Positions 18,470 through 27,959 are shown, counted from the first letter of the stretch. The stretch: 64,000 nt of DNA from Symbiodinium natans (GCA_905221605.1 CAJNDS010001280.1:376001-440000); one strand, 5' to 3'. Translations and numbers: made by a program. Notes: generated by a model not told the origin, from the sequence alone.

Positions 18470-18560
18470 GTAGGGTTAAGGGTTATGTTAAGGGTTTAGG
18501 GTTTAGGGTTGAGAGTTTAGGGTTTAGGGTTTAGGGTTGGTTCAAGGTATCAGGGTTCAG

Positions 18561-18617
18561 GATTAAGATCCGTGGACTCTTCATCTCTAACGCTCCTGAG
18601 CCCTTGAAAGCCCCCTG
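18561..18617 (+). CDS. Possible exon, unknown protein
   Basis: TTCAG acceptor after a G-strand block; reads IKIRGLFISNAPEPLKAP, then a stop. Confidence 0.55.
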
Positions 18618-18696
18618 AACTTCCAAACTGCTCCACCCTAAGCCCCTAAGCCCTAAACCCTAACCCAGAGAGCCTAAGCTTCTTAGCTACTGTCTG

Positions 18697-18842
18697 CGGG
18701 TAGCTACAAGGTCCCTTAATGTGGCTTAGTCTTTTCTTGAAACGGTTCTGAAGTACCGTACGGGCCCTTGGGTTTGATAGGGTACATAAGGGGTAAACAA
18801 GGGTTCCCCAGTTAAGAGCGTGTATCAAGGGACCATGTAACT
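18697..18842. mobile_element. Possible inverted-repeat element
   Basis: GGGTAGCTACAAGGTCCC and GGGACCATGTAACTACCC form imperfect inverted ends. A TACATAAGGGGTA core is shared with elements near 34365 and 46955. Confidence 0.5.
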
Positions 18843-19132
18843 ACCCTAACAGTGTTACAGAGCTTAACCCCTTAAAGGCCTACACTTACACTTACGCATC
18901 CGCCCCAACAACCCGAAACCCTAAACCCCGAACCCTAATCCCCAACCCTAAACCCAAACCCTAAACCTCAAACTCCAAACGCCCCAAGACCGCCTAAATC
19001 AACAAACTCCTTGGAATTCGGAATCCCAGTCGTCCTGTTTTCGTGGGTTGAGGGTTTAGGGTTGAGGGTTTAGGGTTTAGGGTTTAGTGGTCAGGGTTTA
19101 AGGTTTCGGGTTTAGGGTATAGGGGGGTTTAG

Positions 19133-19229
19133 GGTTTCCTTCTCTCCTATGCCAAGAAACGGTCCATGTAAGTCTTCTCTTCCGAAGCCCTGTCTGCTTG
19201 CAGGTGGCTAAGTTCAGTCAGTGCCTCCT
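19133..19229 (+). CDS. Predicted exon, unknown protein
   Basis: Opens after a telomeric TTTAG; reads LLCQETVHVSLLFRSPVC then LQVAKFSQCLL. A GTAAGT...TTGCAG pair inside (36 nt) is read through here because the longer frame is open and protein-like. CCTTTAG|GAGG begins the next element. Confidence 0.6.
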
Positions 19230-19385
19230 TTAGGAGGATCATAATGAACCCCAAGAATATAATAGGAATAGAAAGGGAATATGAGGATCCTGGTAGGTAT
19301 TTTCTTCTTATTCCTACGAAATTCTTGAGGTCCCCTTCTTTGGGTTTCCCATTAAGTCCCTTTATCTTTCCATTTTCCGTACTTG
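19230..19385. mobile_element. Inverted-repeat element in frame
   Basis: CCCCAAGAATataATAGGAATA at 19249 is answered by TATTCCTacgaAATTCTTGAGG near 19310. The frame runs into it at CTTTAG|GAGG, as for introner-like elements. Confidence 0.5.
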
Positions 19386-19501
19386 AGGGATCGGGCGACT
19401 TCGTAGGGAGGTCCAACGTAGAGCTTTAGGGAGGGGGTGCCCTAAAAGGGATCCTGGTCCTCCGAAACTCCAAGTAAGCCATAGCCCGAAGCCCTAAGCC
19501 C

Positions 19502-19700
19502 TAAACCCTAAACCCTAAACCCCAAACCGCAAGCCCTAAACCTTAAACCCTAAACACTGCGGCTCGTTTCGCGCCCGAAACCTCGTAAAGCCAACCCAAT
19601 GCCCTGTTGGGTTGAGGGCTCAGGGCAAGCCCTAACCCCGAAACCCTAAACCCTAAACCCTAAACTCTAAACCCTAAACCTTAAACCCTAAACCTTAAGC
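19502..19700. repeat. CCCTAAA blocks
   Basis: Two C-strand blocks separated by a short unique segment. Confidence 0.9.
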
Positions 19701-19745
19701 CCTAATGGTTCAGGTACCCCACAATGAGTTGCCGATGAATGTTAG

Positions 19746-19830
19746 GAGCAGAAGCTACGCGCCAATGCCGATGAGGCAGCTCCCGATCCCAAACCTTGTG
19801 GTTTTGCCGTCTTTCGCCCTTTGAATCCTA
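19746..19830 (+). CDS. Predicted exon, unknown protein
   Basis: TGTTAG|GAGC; reads EQKLRANADEAAPDPKPC then GFAVFRPLN. GATGAG|GCAGC is a possible GC donor. Confidence 0.6.
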
Positions 19831-20410
19831 TGAACCCTAGACTTCAAATCCGAAACCCCCAAAACTCTGAGTCTTCAAACTCGAGAACCCCCAAAACTCT
19901 CCAACCCTAAGCCTAAACCCTACAAGCACGAGGCCTCACACCCTGAAGCCGAGTGGCTAGGTTCTTAGCTTTGGGGGATTTTTTCGAGCAGTTGGGCAAT
20001 TCTCCCTACTTGGAGGGTTAAACGGGTTAAGGGTCGAGGGTATAGGGTTCGGTGTATGAGTCAAGGAATTAAGACTCGTACCCCCAAGGCTGTACCCCTA
20101 AAGGTTCCCCTTAATGTACTCCTAATATGGCCCTTATACGACCTTAAGGATCTTTCAAAAGGGTCCCCAAAACCCAAGGGTACAATCCGAAGGGTCCAAG
20201 GTAAAACCCCTGGAATGAGGTGGTCAGGGATGCAAACCCTACCGGCCAACCGTTTATACCCCGTAAGCCCTGTAAGGCATCTGTCAACCCTGCAGTAGAG
20301 CTTTTAGGGTGTTTGCAGTTTTGGTTTTGGGGTTTGGGGGGGCAGAAGGCTTAAGGGCCAAACCCTGCAATGCACAAGACCTTTGAATTGTGTTTAGGGT
20401 TTACTTGGAG

Positions 20411-20551
20411 GATCGGGTGAGGTAGAAGCGTTCTCCCGCCCGAACCAAGCGTTGAGAACACTGACTGTTTGCTCTACACTCTCGGCTTTTCAATCCTCGA
20501 GCGTTCCGGCAGCAGGATATACTTGGGTTGTGCAACATGTGTGCCTTTGAC
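20411..20551 (+). CDS. Predicted exon, unknown protein
   Basis: CTTGGAG|GATC opens a 46-codon frame reading GSGEVEAFSRPNQALRTL then AFQSSSVPAAGYTWVVQH. The 19.84-20.40 kb interval before it is intron-like with possible inverted repeats but no supported exon. Confidence 0.6.
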
Positions 20552-20596
20552 AGAGGATGCCATTTGTAAATGCCCTCCCCCCACATATGCGTGCAG

Positions 20597-20923
20597 GCTC
20601 TGGCAAATGGGCGAGCAATTTTGCGCAGGTGTTGCTTGAATGACAATCGAGCTTCCTACGAAATGATCGTGGAGTGGCGCAAGAAAGGGACACCGCGGGA
20701 CATTCTTCTCCAGAAATGGATGTCATGTGACGCTTGGGCTTCCTTTGTCGCGTGCCGCGCACGATGTCTGCCTTTAAAGCTTTGGAACCGTCGCTTTGTC
20801 GACTTCTTTCTGGAGATTCCGACACGGAATCGGGTCAGTTTCGACGTGAACGGCCCAACTCATGCTTGCAGTTTGGCGAGCATGAAAAACTCGAAGAACC
20901 CGAAGGAACCCTTAAACTACTGT
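20597..20923 (+). CDS. Predicted long exon, unknown protein
   Basis: Acceptor TGCGTGCAG; a continuous frame of about 108 codons starts ALANGRAILRRCCLNDNR, continues YEMIVEWRKKGTPRD, DILLQKWMSC and KLWNRRFVDFFLEI, and ends at an inverted-repeat element. A GTCAGT...TTGCAG pair (20834-20871) could be an in-frame 38-nt intron giving FGEHEKLEEPEGTLKLL; both readings are open. I recognise no family. Confidence 0.7.
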
Positions 20924-21019
20924 TTGCTTAAGAACCCCAACAAAAATCTAAGAGTACAAGTCCCTGTATTGACCTTAATAAGGAAGAATATTTTCCATTT
21001 TTTCTGGGTTCTTAAGCAA
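20924..21019. mobile_element. Element with 14-bp perfect inverted ends
   Basis: TTGCTTAAGAACCC at the left and its exact complement GGGTTCTTAAGCAA at the right enclose 68 bp of AT-rich DNA. It terminates the preceding exon, as an introner would. Confidence 0.75.
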
Positions 21020-21038
21020 TTAGTAGTAAAGACTAGCC

Positions 21039-21131
21039 CTACTTGGAAGCTCTTTTGACTTAGTAAGTCTACTTTAAGTATACCCAGAAAAGCTCCATAC
21101 CACTTACTACGTGAAAGGGGCTTCCAAGTAG
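21039..21131. mobile_element. Element with CTACTTGGAAGC inverted ends
   Basis: CTACTTGGAAGC...CTTTT at the left and AAAG...GCTTCCAAGTAG at the right. The termini resemble family A (CTACTTGGAGG) but the interior differs. Confidence 0.7.
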
Positions 21132-21196
21132 AAAGCCCAAACGCACCGAAGGAACCGAAACTCCAAAACAAGGGAAGCCATCATCCGCAAGCCAAT

Positions 21197-21250
21197 GGTT
21201 TAGGGTTTAGGGTTTAGGGTTTAGGGTGTAGGATTTAGGGTTTAGGGCCC
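21197..21250. repeat. TTTAGGG array
   Basis: Seven G-strand units. Confidence 0.95.
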
Positions 21251-21409
21251 TTACAACGCCCTCCTTAAACCCTTCCATACTTCAGGCAGAGGGTTTAGGG
21301 TTCAGGGTTTGTGGTGTGCAATTTAGGGGGCAAGCAAGCCCTAGTGTAGGGGCCTATTCAATCGGAATTGTGTTTGGATTGTGTCATAGGAGGTTCATGG
21401 TAGGTAGTT

Positions 21410-21492
21410 CTTGAGATGTTCCCCCTTACACGAACAGTCCTTAGTAGGGATTATAGTACCCCCTATGATAATCCCGATTAAGGACTGTTAGA
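21410..21492. mobile_element. Family B element
   Basis: GAGATGTTCCCCCTTA, AACAGTCCTTAGTAGGGATT and the inverted AATCCCGATTAAGGACTGTT match copies at 22627 and 58588. Confidence 0.75.
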
Positions 21493-21493
21493 A

Positions 21494-21990
21494 CCTTAAA
21501 CCCTAAACCCTAAACCCTAAGCCCACCCTAAACCCGAAACTCTAAACCCTAAACCCAACCCTAAACCCTAAACCCTAAACCCTAAACCCTAAACCCTAAA
21601 CCCTAAACCCTAAACCCTAAACCCTAAACCCTAAACCCTAAACCCTAAACCCTAAACCCTAAACCCTAAACCCTAAACCCTAAACCCTAACCTAAACCCT
21701 AAACCCTAAACCCTAAACCCTAAACCCTAAACCCTAAACCCTAAACCCTAAACCCTAAACCCTAAACCCTAAACCCTAAACCCTAAACCCTAAACCCTAA
21801 ACCCTAAACCCTAAACCCTAAACCCTAAACCCTAAAACCTAAACCCTAACACCTAAACCCTAAACCCTAAACCCTAAACCCTAAACCCTAAACCCTAAAC
21901 CCTAAACCCTAAACCCTAAACCCTAAACCCTAAACCCTAAACCCTAAACCCTAAACCCTAAACCCTAAACCCTAAACCCTAAACCCTAAG
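21494..21990. repeat. Longest (CCCTAAA)n array in the window
   Basis: About 70 units over nearly 500 bp, with a few indels (CCTAAA, CCTAACACC). It precedes an exon. Confidence 0.98.
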
Positions 21991-22017
21991 CCGCAGGGTA
22001 GTTCTCTAAACCCGAAG

Positions 22018-22087
22018 CTCGCGCGAGGCTACCAGGGCTGCAGAGAGGGAGCTGGCGCAGTGCACCTCACGCTGCACTGCGGTGTGG
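22018..22087 (+). CDS. Predicted internal exon, unknown protein
   Basis: CCGAAG acceptor and telomeric donor GTGTGG|GTTTAG. Reads SREATRAAERELAQCTSR. C-strand before, G-strand after. Confidence 0.65.
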
Positions 22088-22250
22088 GTTTAGGGTTTAG
22101 GGTTTAGGGTTTAGGGTATATGGTTTAGGGTTTAGGGTTGTGGGTTTAGGGTTTAGGGCTTAGGGCTTTGGGCTTAGGGCTTAGGGTTTAGGGTTTAGGG
22201 GTGAAAAGGGTTTAGAGTGTAGGGTGTCGGGTGCAGGGTGTAGGGTGTAG
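22088..22250. repeat. TTTAGGG block
   Basis: G-strand units grading to GTGTAGG variants. Confidence 0.9.
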
Positions 22251-22260
22251 GGAGTGGGTG

Positions 22261-22346
22261 GGCTTTGGCAAGAAGGCTGTTGCGGTGCTGTGGGTGGTTT
22301 GGACACGAAAGCGCTTGTTATTAATGGCTTCCATTGCAAGAGCCTA
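22261..22346 (+). CDS. Predicted exon, unknown protein
   Basis: Open frame FGKKAVAVLWVVWTRKRL then LLMASIARA before a stop. Hydrophobic with basic flanks, possibly membrane-associated. Confidence 0.6.
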
Positions 22347-22453
22347 AAGTGAATAATGAGAGCCCGGGAAGCTCCATTGATCGGAATCAACTTATGTAAG
22401 CCTTATTGCATCGACGAGGTGCAGTAAGCAGGAGCTCCCTGCCGCTCTTGCAG

Positions 22454-22571
22454 AGTACACTTGGAAGATCGGGCTATTCGCACAATCTCTTCACCGCGCC
22501 CGTCGCAGCTGTAAGGGCGAGATACGCATGCGCAGCCACGTGCCGGGAATCCACCAAGCCTTGACGCCCCC
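22454..22571 (+). CDS. Predicted exon, basic peptide
   Basis: CGCTCTTGCAG acceptor; reads YTWKIGLFAQSLHRARRS then CKGEIRMRSHVPGIHQAL. Confidence 0.7.
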
Positions 22572-22626
22572 CAAAAGTGAGATGCCAAGAAATCCCTAAC
22601 CCCGAAGCCCCTAAACCCCTAAACCT

Positions 22627-22722
22627 TGAGATGTTCCCCCTTATTCTAACAGCCCTTCATAGGGATTCTAGTAACCCCCTACTCTAATCCCTATTAAGGA
22701 TTTGAAAAAAGGGGGAACGTCC
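22627..22722. mobile_element. Family B element, complete
   Basis: GAGATGTTCCCCCTTATTCT and the terminal AAAAAAGGGGGAACGTCCC form inverted ends of about 15 bp. Confidence 0.75.
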
Positions 22723-23035
22723 CAACCCTAAACCCTTAAATCTGAACGAACCCCTGAACTTCGCCCTCACCCCCCAAAGCTTAAACCCCCAACCCCCTCC
22801 CCATAGGGTTTAGGGTCCCTGACACGTCTCAAAACCCTGAACCCCAGTCTACAGCCCCGGCTTCTAGCCTATCCCCTTAAAACCGTAAACCCCTAAACCC
22901 TTACAGTCCTTGAAGCCCCTGAAGACTTAATCCTCAAGACCCCCAAGTCCTAGACCCCAAGACTTCTAAACCCTGTACCCTAAACCTCCGAAAGCACGAA
23001 ATAGAAACCCTAAACCCTCAACCAGAAACCCCAAA

Positions 23036-23250
23036 CCAGAAACCCTAAACCCTCTAAACCCTCTAAACCCTCTAAACCCTCTAAACCCTCTAAACCCTCT
23101 AAACCCCCTAAACCCCCTAAACCCTCTAAACCCTCTAAACCCTCTAAACCCTCTAAACCCTCTAAACCCTCTAAACCCAAACCCTAAACCCCCTAGACCC
23201 CCTAAACCCCCTAAACCCTAAACCCTAAACCCCTAAACCCTAAACCCCTA
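23036..23250. repeat. (CCCTCTAAA)n nonamer array
   Basis: About 14 units of a 9-bp variant, then CCCCTAAA and CCCTAAA. Degenerate C-strand sequence fills 22730-23035. Confidence 0.95.
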
Positions 23251-23267
23251 AACCCTAAGACCCAAAG

Positions 23268-23341
23268 GCAAGGAGGCCTTGGCGGCCTTGACCGAGGAGC
23301 GGCAGACGCTGCTCCAGCAAAGTGGCTTGGGCCTGTACAAG
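23268..23341 (+). CDS. Predicted exon, helical
   Basis: CAAAG|GC; reads KEALAALTEERQTLLQQS then GLGLYKG. C-strand before, G-strand after. Confidence 0.7.
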
Positions 23342-23349
23342 GGGCTTTC

Positions 23350-23580
23350 AGGGGTTTAGGATTTAGGGTTTCGGGTTTAGGGTTTAGGGGCTTTCAGGGG
23401 TCATTGGGGTTTAGGGTTTTTAGGGTTTAGGGTTTAGGCTTTAGGGTTTAGGGCTTCAGCTTTCGGGTTTAGGGTTTAGGGCTTCAGGGCTTTCGGGTTT
23501 AGGGTTCAGGGTTTCGGGCTTCAGGGCTGCAGGGCTTGAGGCTTGAGGGCTTCCGGGTTAGTTTGAAGGGGGTTTCTGGG
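23350..23580. repeat. Degenerate TTTAGGG block
   Basis: G-strand with CTTTCGGG and CTTCAGGG variants. Confidence 0.85.
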
Positions 23581-23775
23581 ATGAGGGTCATGGGGTTCAA
23601 TTTGTGTTTTTCTGTGGTTTTTTGGACCTCAAAGCTTGAAGGTTGAGGTTCACCCTAAGAGAGAAACCCTAAACCCTGAACCCTGAACCCTAAACCCTAA
23701 ACCCTAAACCGTAAACTCTAAACCCTAAACCCTCAACAGCACGGGCACCCTGGGGTTCAGGTGGATTAAAAATTT

Positions 23776-24012
23776 AAATCCTGAACCCCAAAACCCCGCA
23801 ACCCTGAGCCCCAAAGCCCAAAACCGTCAGCCCCTGAGCCCCAAGCCCTCAACCCCGAACCCTGAACCCTGAACCCCTAAACCCTAAACCCTAAACCCTA
23901 AACCCTAAACCCTAAACCCTGAACCCGAAACCTTAAACCCTAAACCCCAAACCCCAAACCCCAAACCCTAAACCCCAAACCCTAAACCCTAAACCCTAAA
24001 CCCTAAACCCTA
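23776..24012. repeat. C-strand block
   Basis: CCCTGAA and CCCCAAA variants, then clean CCCTAAA up to an exon. Confidence 0.9.
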
Positions 24013-24013
24013 G

Positions 24014-24084
24014 GCCGGGAGCTGGAAGCTGATCTGGCGGCAAGCCGCGCCGCGGCGCGCAGCGGCTTCGCGACCAAGCAGGAG
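24014..24084 (+). CDS. Predicted internal exon, GC donor
   Basis: CCCTAG|GC (acceptor formed by a heptamer variant) to CAGGAG|GCCCC. Reads RELEADLAASRAARSGFA, coiled-coil-like. Confidence 0.7.
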
Positions 24085-24100
24085 GCCCCTTCTCTCAGGG

Positions 24101-24475
24101 GGGGTTTAGGGGTTTACGGTTTAGGGTTTAGGGTTTAGGGTTTGGGGTTTAGGGTTAGGGGTTTAGGGTTTAGGGGTTTAGGGTTTAGGGGTTTTGGGTT
24201 TAGGGGTTTAGGGTTTGGGGGTTTAGGGTTTAGGGTTTGGGGTTTAGGGTTTGGGGTTGAGGGTTTAGGGGTTCAGGGTTGAGGGTTTAGGGGTTGGGGT
24301 TTAGGGTTTAGGGTTTGGGGTTTAGGGTTTAGGGTTTAAGGGTTCAGGGTTGAGGGTTTGAGGAGTTTAGGGGTGTTTAGGGACGCTTAATTCGAGGTGC
24401 TTAGGGGTGTTTCGGGGTGTCTTGGGGTGTTTCGGGGTGTTTCGGGGGGTTTAAGGTTAAGGGTCAATATCCGTT
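24101..24475. repeat. TTTAGGG/TTTAGGGG/TTTGGGG block
   Basis: G-strand variants, ending in GGGGTGTTTC units. Directly followed by a C-strand block to 24915 (with GCCCAAAAAA repeats at 24628-24652), an inverted pair inside one intron. Confidence 0.92.
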
Positions 24476-24927
24476 GTCCTTCTTGATTTCGGGTTTCGGG
24501 TCGCCCCTAAACCCTAAAAGCCCTGAAAACCCCAAAAGCTTGAAATCCTTTTAATTTCAAAGTTCTAAACCCTAAAGACCCAAAAGCCCTGAACCCTAAA
24601 AGGCCTAAAATCCCTAAGAACCCCAAAAAAGCCCAAAAAAGCCCAAAAAAGCCCTAAACCCTAAACCCGAAAAACCCTAAACCCTAAACCCAATAATCCT
24701 AAGTTCTCAAAGCCCAAAAAAGCTCCCAAAGCCCTAAAAAACCCTCAGCCCCAAACCCTACGATCCCTCTAAAGCCCTAAGCCCTAAAAACCGTACACAC
24801 GAAAACACCCCAAAAGCCCTAAGCCTAAACCGTAAACCCTCAGCCCTAAACGCCAAAAGCCCTAAACCCTGACTCCCAAAACCCGAAACCCTCAAAGCCT
24901 AAACACAAAACGCCCGAAATAATGTTG

Positions 24928-25105
24928 CCCAAACACCGAAGTGGCAGTCGCAGCGGGGAGGGTGTTTGATACTGTTCAAACGGCTCTCGGGTGCGTTGTG
25001 CTCAATGGACACAAGATCGGGTAACACGGCGCGTTCACAGAACCTTTGGATGTGCCGCGGGCGGCTTCATCGCCCTGTTCGTCGCCACATATTCTGGCGC
25101 CCCTC
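24928..25105 (+). CDS. Possible exon, about 60 codons open
   Basis: One + frame is open throughout (AQTPKWQSQRGGCLILFK, then SMDTRSGNTARSQNLWMC, then GRLHRPVRRHIF). Splice limits are unclear. Confidence 0.45.
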
Positions 25106-25108
25106 TGG

Positions 25109-25185
25109 GGTTCAGGGTTCAGGGTTCAGGGTTTAGGGTTTAGGGTTTAGGGTTTAGGGTTTAGGGTTTAGAGTTTAGGGTTTAG
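25109..25185. repeat. TTTAGGG/TTCAGGG array
   Basis: Near-perfect G-strand units ending at an exon acceptor. Confidence 0.95.
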
Positions 25186-25244
25186 GACCCAACACACAAT
25201 GCACGACAGGCTGCGTAGCATCGCTGTCAAGCCACCGCCCTCAG
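25186..25244 (+). CDS. Predicted internal exon, unknown protein
   Basis: Telomeric TTTAG acceptor, donor CCCTCAG|GTCCTT. Reads HTMHDRLRSIAVKPPPS. Confidence 0.55.
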
Positions 25245-25342
25245 GTCCTTGCGCCTTCTCGAGAAGATCGGGATCCTTAAAGAACCCCAAGAGCCCTGAA
25301 CCCCAAAAACGCTTGAAGGTTGGAGGGCAGAAAGACCACTTT

Positions 25343-25430
25343 CAGAGACTCCATATTCCTTAAATCATAATAGGAACCCAATATGATTCAAGGTATATTC
25401 CTTAATTAAGGGGTTTGGGAGTCTCTGGGT
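25343..25430. mobile_element. Family C element, second copy
   Basis: CAGAGACTCC...TATTCCTTAAATCATA and TATATTCCTTAATTAAGG...GGAGTCTCTGGG repeat the 13143 palindrome with the left arm shortened. Confidence 0.75.
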
Positions 25431-25466
25431 TTCTTGGCTGAGAAGCTGTTGCTACGTACTGTGCAG

Positions 25467-25506
25467 ACAGCTAGCTGCTCTGGGCGATTTGCTGGACTCG
25501 AGCAAA
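25467..25506 (+). CDS. Possible micro-exon
   Basis: TACTGTGCAG acceptor; reads QLAALGDLLDSSK. Directly downstream of a family C element. Confidence 0.5.
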
Positions 25507-25748
25507 CCCCAAGCCCTTAAAATCCTAACAATCCTAAGAGTATCCTAAGGCCCCTACAAACCCTAAACACCCTACCTATTCAACCCTCAAAACCTCACAG
25601 GCCCTAACAGCCCCTAAAAGCCCCTCTTTGCGAAACATTCTAAGAACCCGAAAAACCCTAAACCCTAAACCCTAAACCCTAAACCCTGAACCCTGAACCC
25701 TAAACCCTGAACGCTTAACAGCCCTTCTTTGCAAAGCGTCCCCTGCAG

Positions 25749-25811
25749 ATGTCCGCGGCCATGGACCCCGGGGAGGCCTTTTCTTGGGAGCATCCCATCG
25801 TGTGTAGTGTG
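25749..25811 (+). CDS. Predicted exon, unknown protein
   Basis: CCCCTGCAG acceptor; reads MSAAMDPGEAFSWEHPIV. A heptamer-poor G-strand block follows. Confidence 0.55.
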
Positions 25812-25819
25812 TAGGGGCT

Positions 25820-25985
25820 GTCAAGGGTTGAGGGTTTAGGCTTTAGGGTTTAGGGTGGGGTTTTCAGGGGTTGTTGAGGGGTTTTCAGGGGGTTTTGAGG
25901 GGTTTTCTTAGGGGGAGTTAGGGGTTTCTAGGGGTTCTTAAGGGTTTAGGGTTTGGGGTTTATAGGGGTTTAGGGGTTTAGGCGT
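25820..25985. repeat. Degenerate G-strand block
   Basis: TTTAGGG with GGGGTTTTCAG variants; a cleaner TTTAGGG block follows at 26112-26180. Confidence 0.85.
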
Positions 25986-26414
25986 TCGGATTGGGGCTCA
26001 GGGCTTATGAAAACCCTGAAAACCCGAAGACGCTCGGAGAGCCGCCCCAGAACCCTGAACAACCCCAAGAACGGTGCGAAGCCTGAGAAACCTGAGAACC
26101 CCAAACAAATGCCGTTTAGGGTTTAGGGTTTAGGGTTGATGGTTTAGGGTTTAGGGTTTAGGGTTTAGGGATTTCGGGTTTGCAGTTAGTTATTTGAGAT
26201 CACACACCCCAAGCCAGAACACCCCCAAAAAATATTCCCAATGTTTAGGGCTTGGGGTTTCAGATTTCAAGTTTAGGCTTGGGAAGGAATGGGGCCATGA
26301 ATATAGGTACTGCCAGAAGTAAGGGTTGACGAGATTTGGGGTGCCTTCTTGGGGTCCTTATTTACAAGGGGATCCCCCCGACTGTTTTGGGCCGAAGCCC
26401 TAAGCCCTATAGAC

Positions 26415-26500
26415 CCTAGACCCTAAACCCTAAAGCTAAACCCTAAACCCTGAACCCTGAACCCTGAACCCTAAACCCTAAACCCTAAGCCCTAAACCCC
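26415..26500. repeat. C-strand block
   Basis: CCCTAGA, CCCTAAA and CCCTGAA units. Confidence 0.9.
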
Positions 26501-26553
26501 CACATAGTTCCACAAGGGTAGTTCGTGGGGTGATAAACCAGGGATTGTTCCAG

Positions 26554-26587
26554 GGATCCGCTCCTCCTCTCCCCGTTGCTTGTATGG
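26554..26587 (+). CDS. Possible 34-bp micro-exon
   Basis: ATTGTTCCAG acceptor and ATGG|GTAGG donor enclose GSAPPLPVACM. Confidence 0.5.
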
Positions 26588-26736
26588 GTAGGATCGAGGT
26601 TAGAGGCTTAAAGGTTATCAGGGTTTAGGGTTTAGGGTTTGGGGTTTAGGGATGCTAAGGGGCTTCTAGGGGCCTGGCAAGGGTGCGGGCTTTGGGGCTT
26701 GCCCGGATCCTAGGGTTCAGGGTTTAGGGCTTCTAG

Positions 26737-26766
26737 GCTTTCGGGTCTACTACGGGGCAGTGTATG
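26737..26766 (+). CDS. Possible 30-bp micro-exon
   Basis: CTTCTAG acceptor and GTATG|GTAAGT donor (ideal). Read in the frame of the next exon it gives LSGLLRGSV. Confidence 0.5.
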
Positions 26767-26798
26767 GTAAGTTCCTAGGAGGTCCTTTAAACCTCCAG

Positions 26799-26873
26799 CA
26801 CGTGTAGTGATGACCGAAAAGCCATGACAATGACGCAAAAGGGGGTAGACATAGCGCCTGCCCCCCAGAGACG
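26799..26873 (+). CDS. Predicted internal exon, unknown protein
   Basis: CCTCCAG acceptor and AGACG|GTAATG donor. Reads TCSDDRKAMTMTQKGVDI then APAPQR. If joined to the previous micro-exon the intron is only 32 nt. Confidence 0.65.
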
Positions 26874-26989
26874 GTAATGATGCAAGAGGGAATTCTGCGA
26901 ATGCGGCCTCAATTGGTTCTTACGGTTTTAGGGTTTCTTACCATGCAGGCCAACCCAAACATGGGCCCCTCAACCCTATCCCTCTTGGG

Positions 26990-27026
26990 GTATTCTAAAC
27001 ATGGGGTCTCCCCATTTTTAGAATAC
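26990..27026. mobile_element. Short near-perfect palindrome
   Basis: GTATTCTAAACATGGGG and CCCCATTTTTAGAATAC pair with one mismatch around a 3-nt loop. A small foldback element or hairpin between two coding-like stretches. Confidence 0.75.
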
Positions 27027-27029
27027 GGA

Positions 27030-27120
27030 GCCTCTACGGTTTCCCCTGTACTTGCGACCCAATCATTGCGTCCTGAAGTAGCTCCCTCGAAGGGTGCGTC
27101 CGCTGCATCGGCCCTGGTTT
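27030..27120 (+). CDS. Possible exon, Ser/Ala-rich
   Basis: Frame ASTVSPVLATQSLRPEVA then PSKGASAASALV, followed by GT. Confidence 0.5.
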
Positions 27121-27142
27121 GATACCTGGTCACAGAGCCCAG

Positions 27143-27319
27143 GCTCTTCTGGTCACGTGCCAAGCCAAGCGCACACAGACGACCAAGTCCTCATCATCCT
27201 CCGAGTCCTCGTCCTCGTCCGACGAGTCCGAGTCCGAGCCCGAGGCTGTGCAGCAAGAGGAGTCGCTGCAAGACAAGTGCCCGGCGAGACAGTCGCAACT
27301 CTGCAGTTCGTTCTTGTGA
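27143..27319 (+). CDS. Predicted exon with Ser/Asp/Glu-rich tract
   Basis: GAGCCCAG acceptor; frame open to a TGA. A basic start (AKRTQTTK) leads into an Ser-rich acidic tract (SSDESESEPEAVQQEE), typical of a disordered phosphorylatable tail, then CPARQSQLCSSFL and stop. It could be a terminal exon. Confidence 0.65.
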   Translation, partial: ALLVTCQAKRTQTTKSSSSSESSSSSDESESEPEAVQQEESLQDKCPARQSQLCSSFL

Positions 27320-27402
27320 CCTTAAAATCTTTGAGATTAGGGTTTAGGGTTTAGGGTTGAAGGTTCCTTATCCTTGATTTACCAAGTGTCTTGATAAAGA
27401 AT

Positions 27403-27477
27403 TTGGCGATTACTGCCCCGTGTTTTTTGCGCACTTGTTCCGCGCTCTCTGCAGGCGGAAACCCCGGTTGAAACCCT
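27403..27477 (+). CDS. Possible exon, unknown protein
   Basis: Frame FGDYCPVFFAHLFRALCR. A strong pyrimidine-rich acceptor (CGCTCTCTGCAG) also lies inside it at 27454, so limits are doubtful. Confidence 0.45.
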
Positions 27478-27536
27478 CATAAACACCACCCGGGCCCGGG
27501 CTTTGTGGGGTTTAGGGTTCAGGGTTTAGGGTTTAG

Positions 27537-27605
27537 GGTGCACGCGTATCAACTTCAGGGCGGGCGTTTGGTTGAGTGCATGCAGCTTGCAGGGATCTCA
27601 AGAAG
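27537..27605 (+). CDS. Predicted internal exon, unknown protein
   Basis: Telomeric TTTAG acceptor and AAGAAG|GTTGGA donor. Reads VHAYQLQGGRLVECMQLA then GISR. Confidence 0.7.
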
Positions 27606-27619
27606 GTTGGAACCCCTCG

Positions 27620-27861
27620 CTAAGCCCCAAACCCTAAACACTAAATCTTAAACCCTCAATCCCCAAGCCCCCGCTGCCCTCTAACCCCCCCCCCCCTAAG
27701 CCTCTCCCCGAGACCCTAAACCCCTAATCCCCAAACCCTGAACCTCCAAACCCCTACACGCTAAACCCTACACGCTAAACCCTAAACCCTAAACTCTATA
27801 CCCTAAACTCTAAACCCTAAACCCTAAACCCTAAACCCTAAACCCTAAACCCTAAACCCTC
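27620..27861. repeat. C-strand blocks
   Basis: Degenerate, then clean CCCTAAA with CCCTACACGCTAAA variants, ending just before an ideal acceptor. Confidence 0.93.
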
Positions 27862-27871
27862 TTCTTTGCAG

Positions 27872-27955
27872 GGCGACGCGGCCGCGGACGATGGAGCGGA
27901 TCCCGCGCTCCACGTGGACCCGGCGGTGCTGCGCCTCGTCGCTGGGAAGTGGAGG
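27872..27955 (+). CDS. Predicted internal exon, 28 codons
   Basis: CTCTTCTTTGCAG to GTGGAGG|GTGTCC, phase 0. Reads GDAAADDGADPALHVDPA then VLRLVAGKWR. Strong splice sites. Confidence 0.78.
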
Positions 27956-27959
27956 GTGT

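Noticed and set aside
19168-19203. 36-nt mini-intron (GTAAGT...TTGCAG)
   Set aside because: A longer frame is open across it and reads as protein, so the signals are probably coincidental. Likewise the 38-nt (20834) and 25-nt (38540) candidates; a 32-nt one at 26767 stays undecided.
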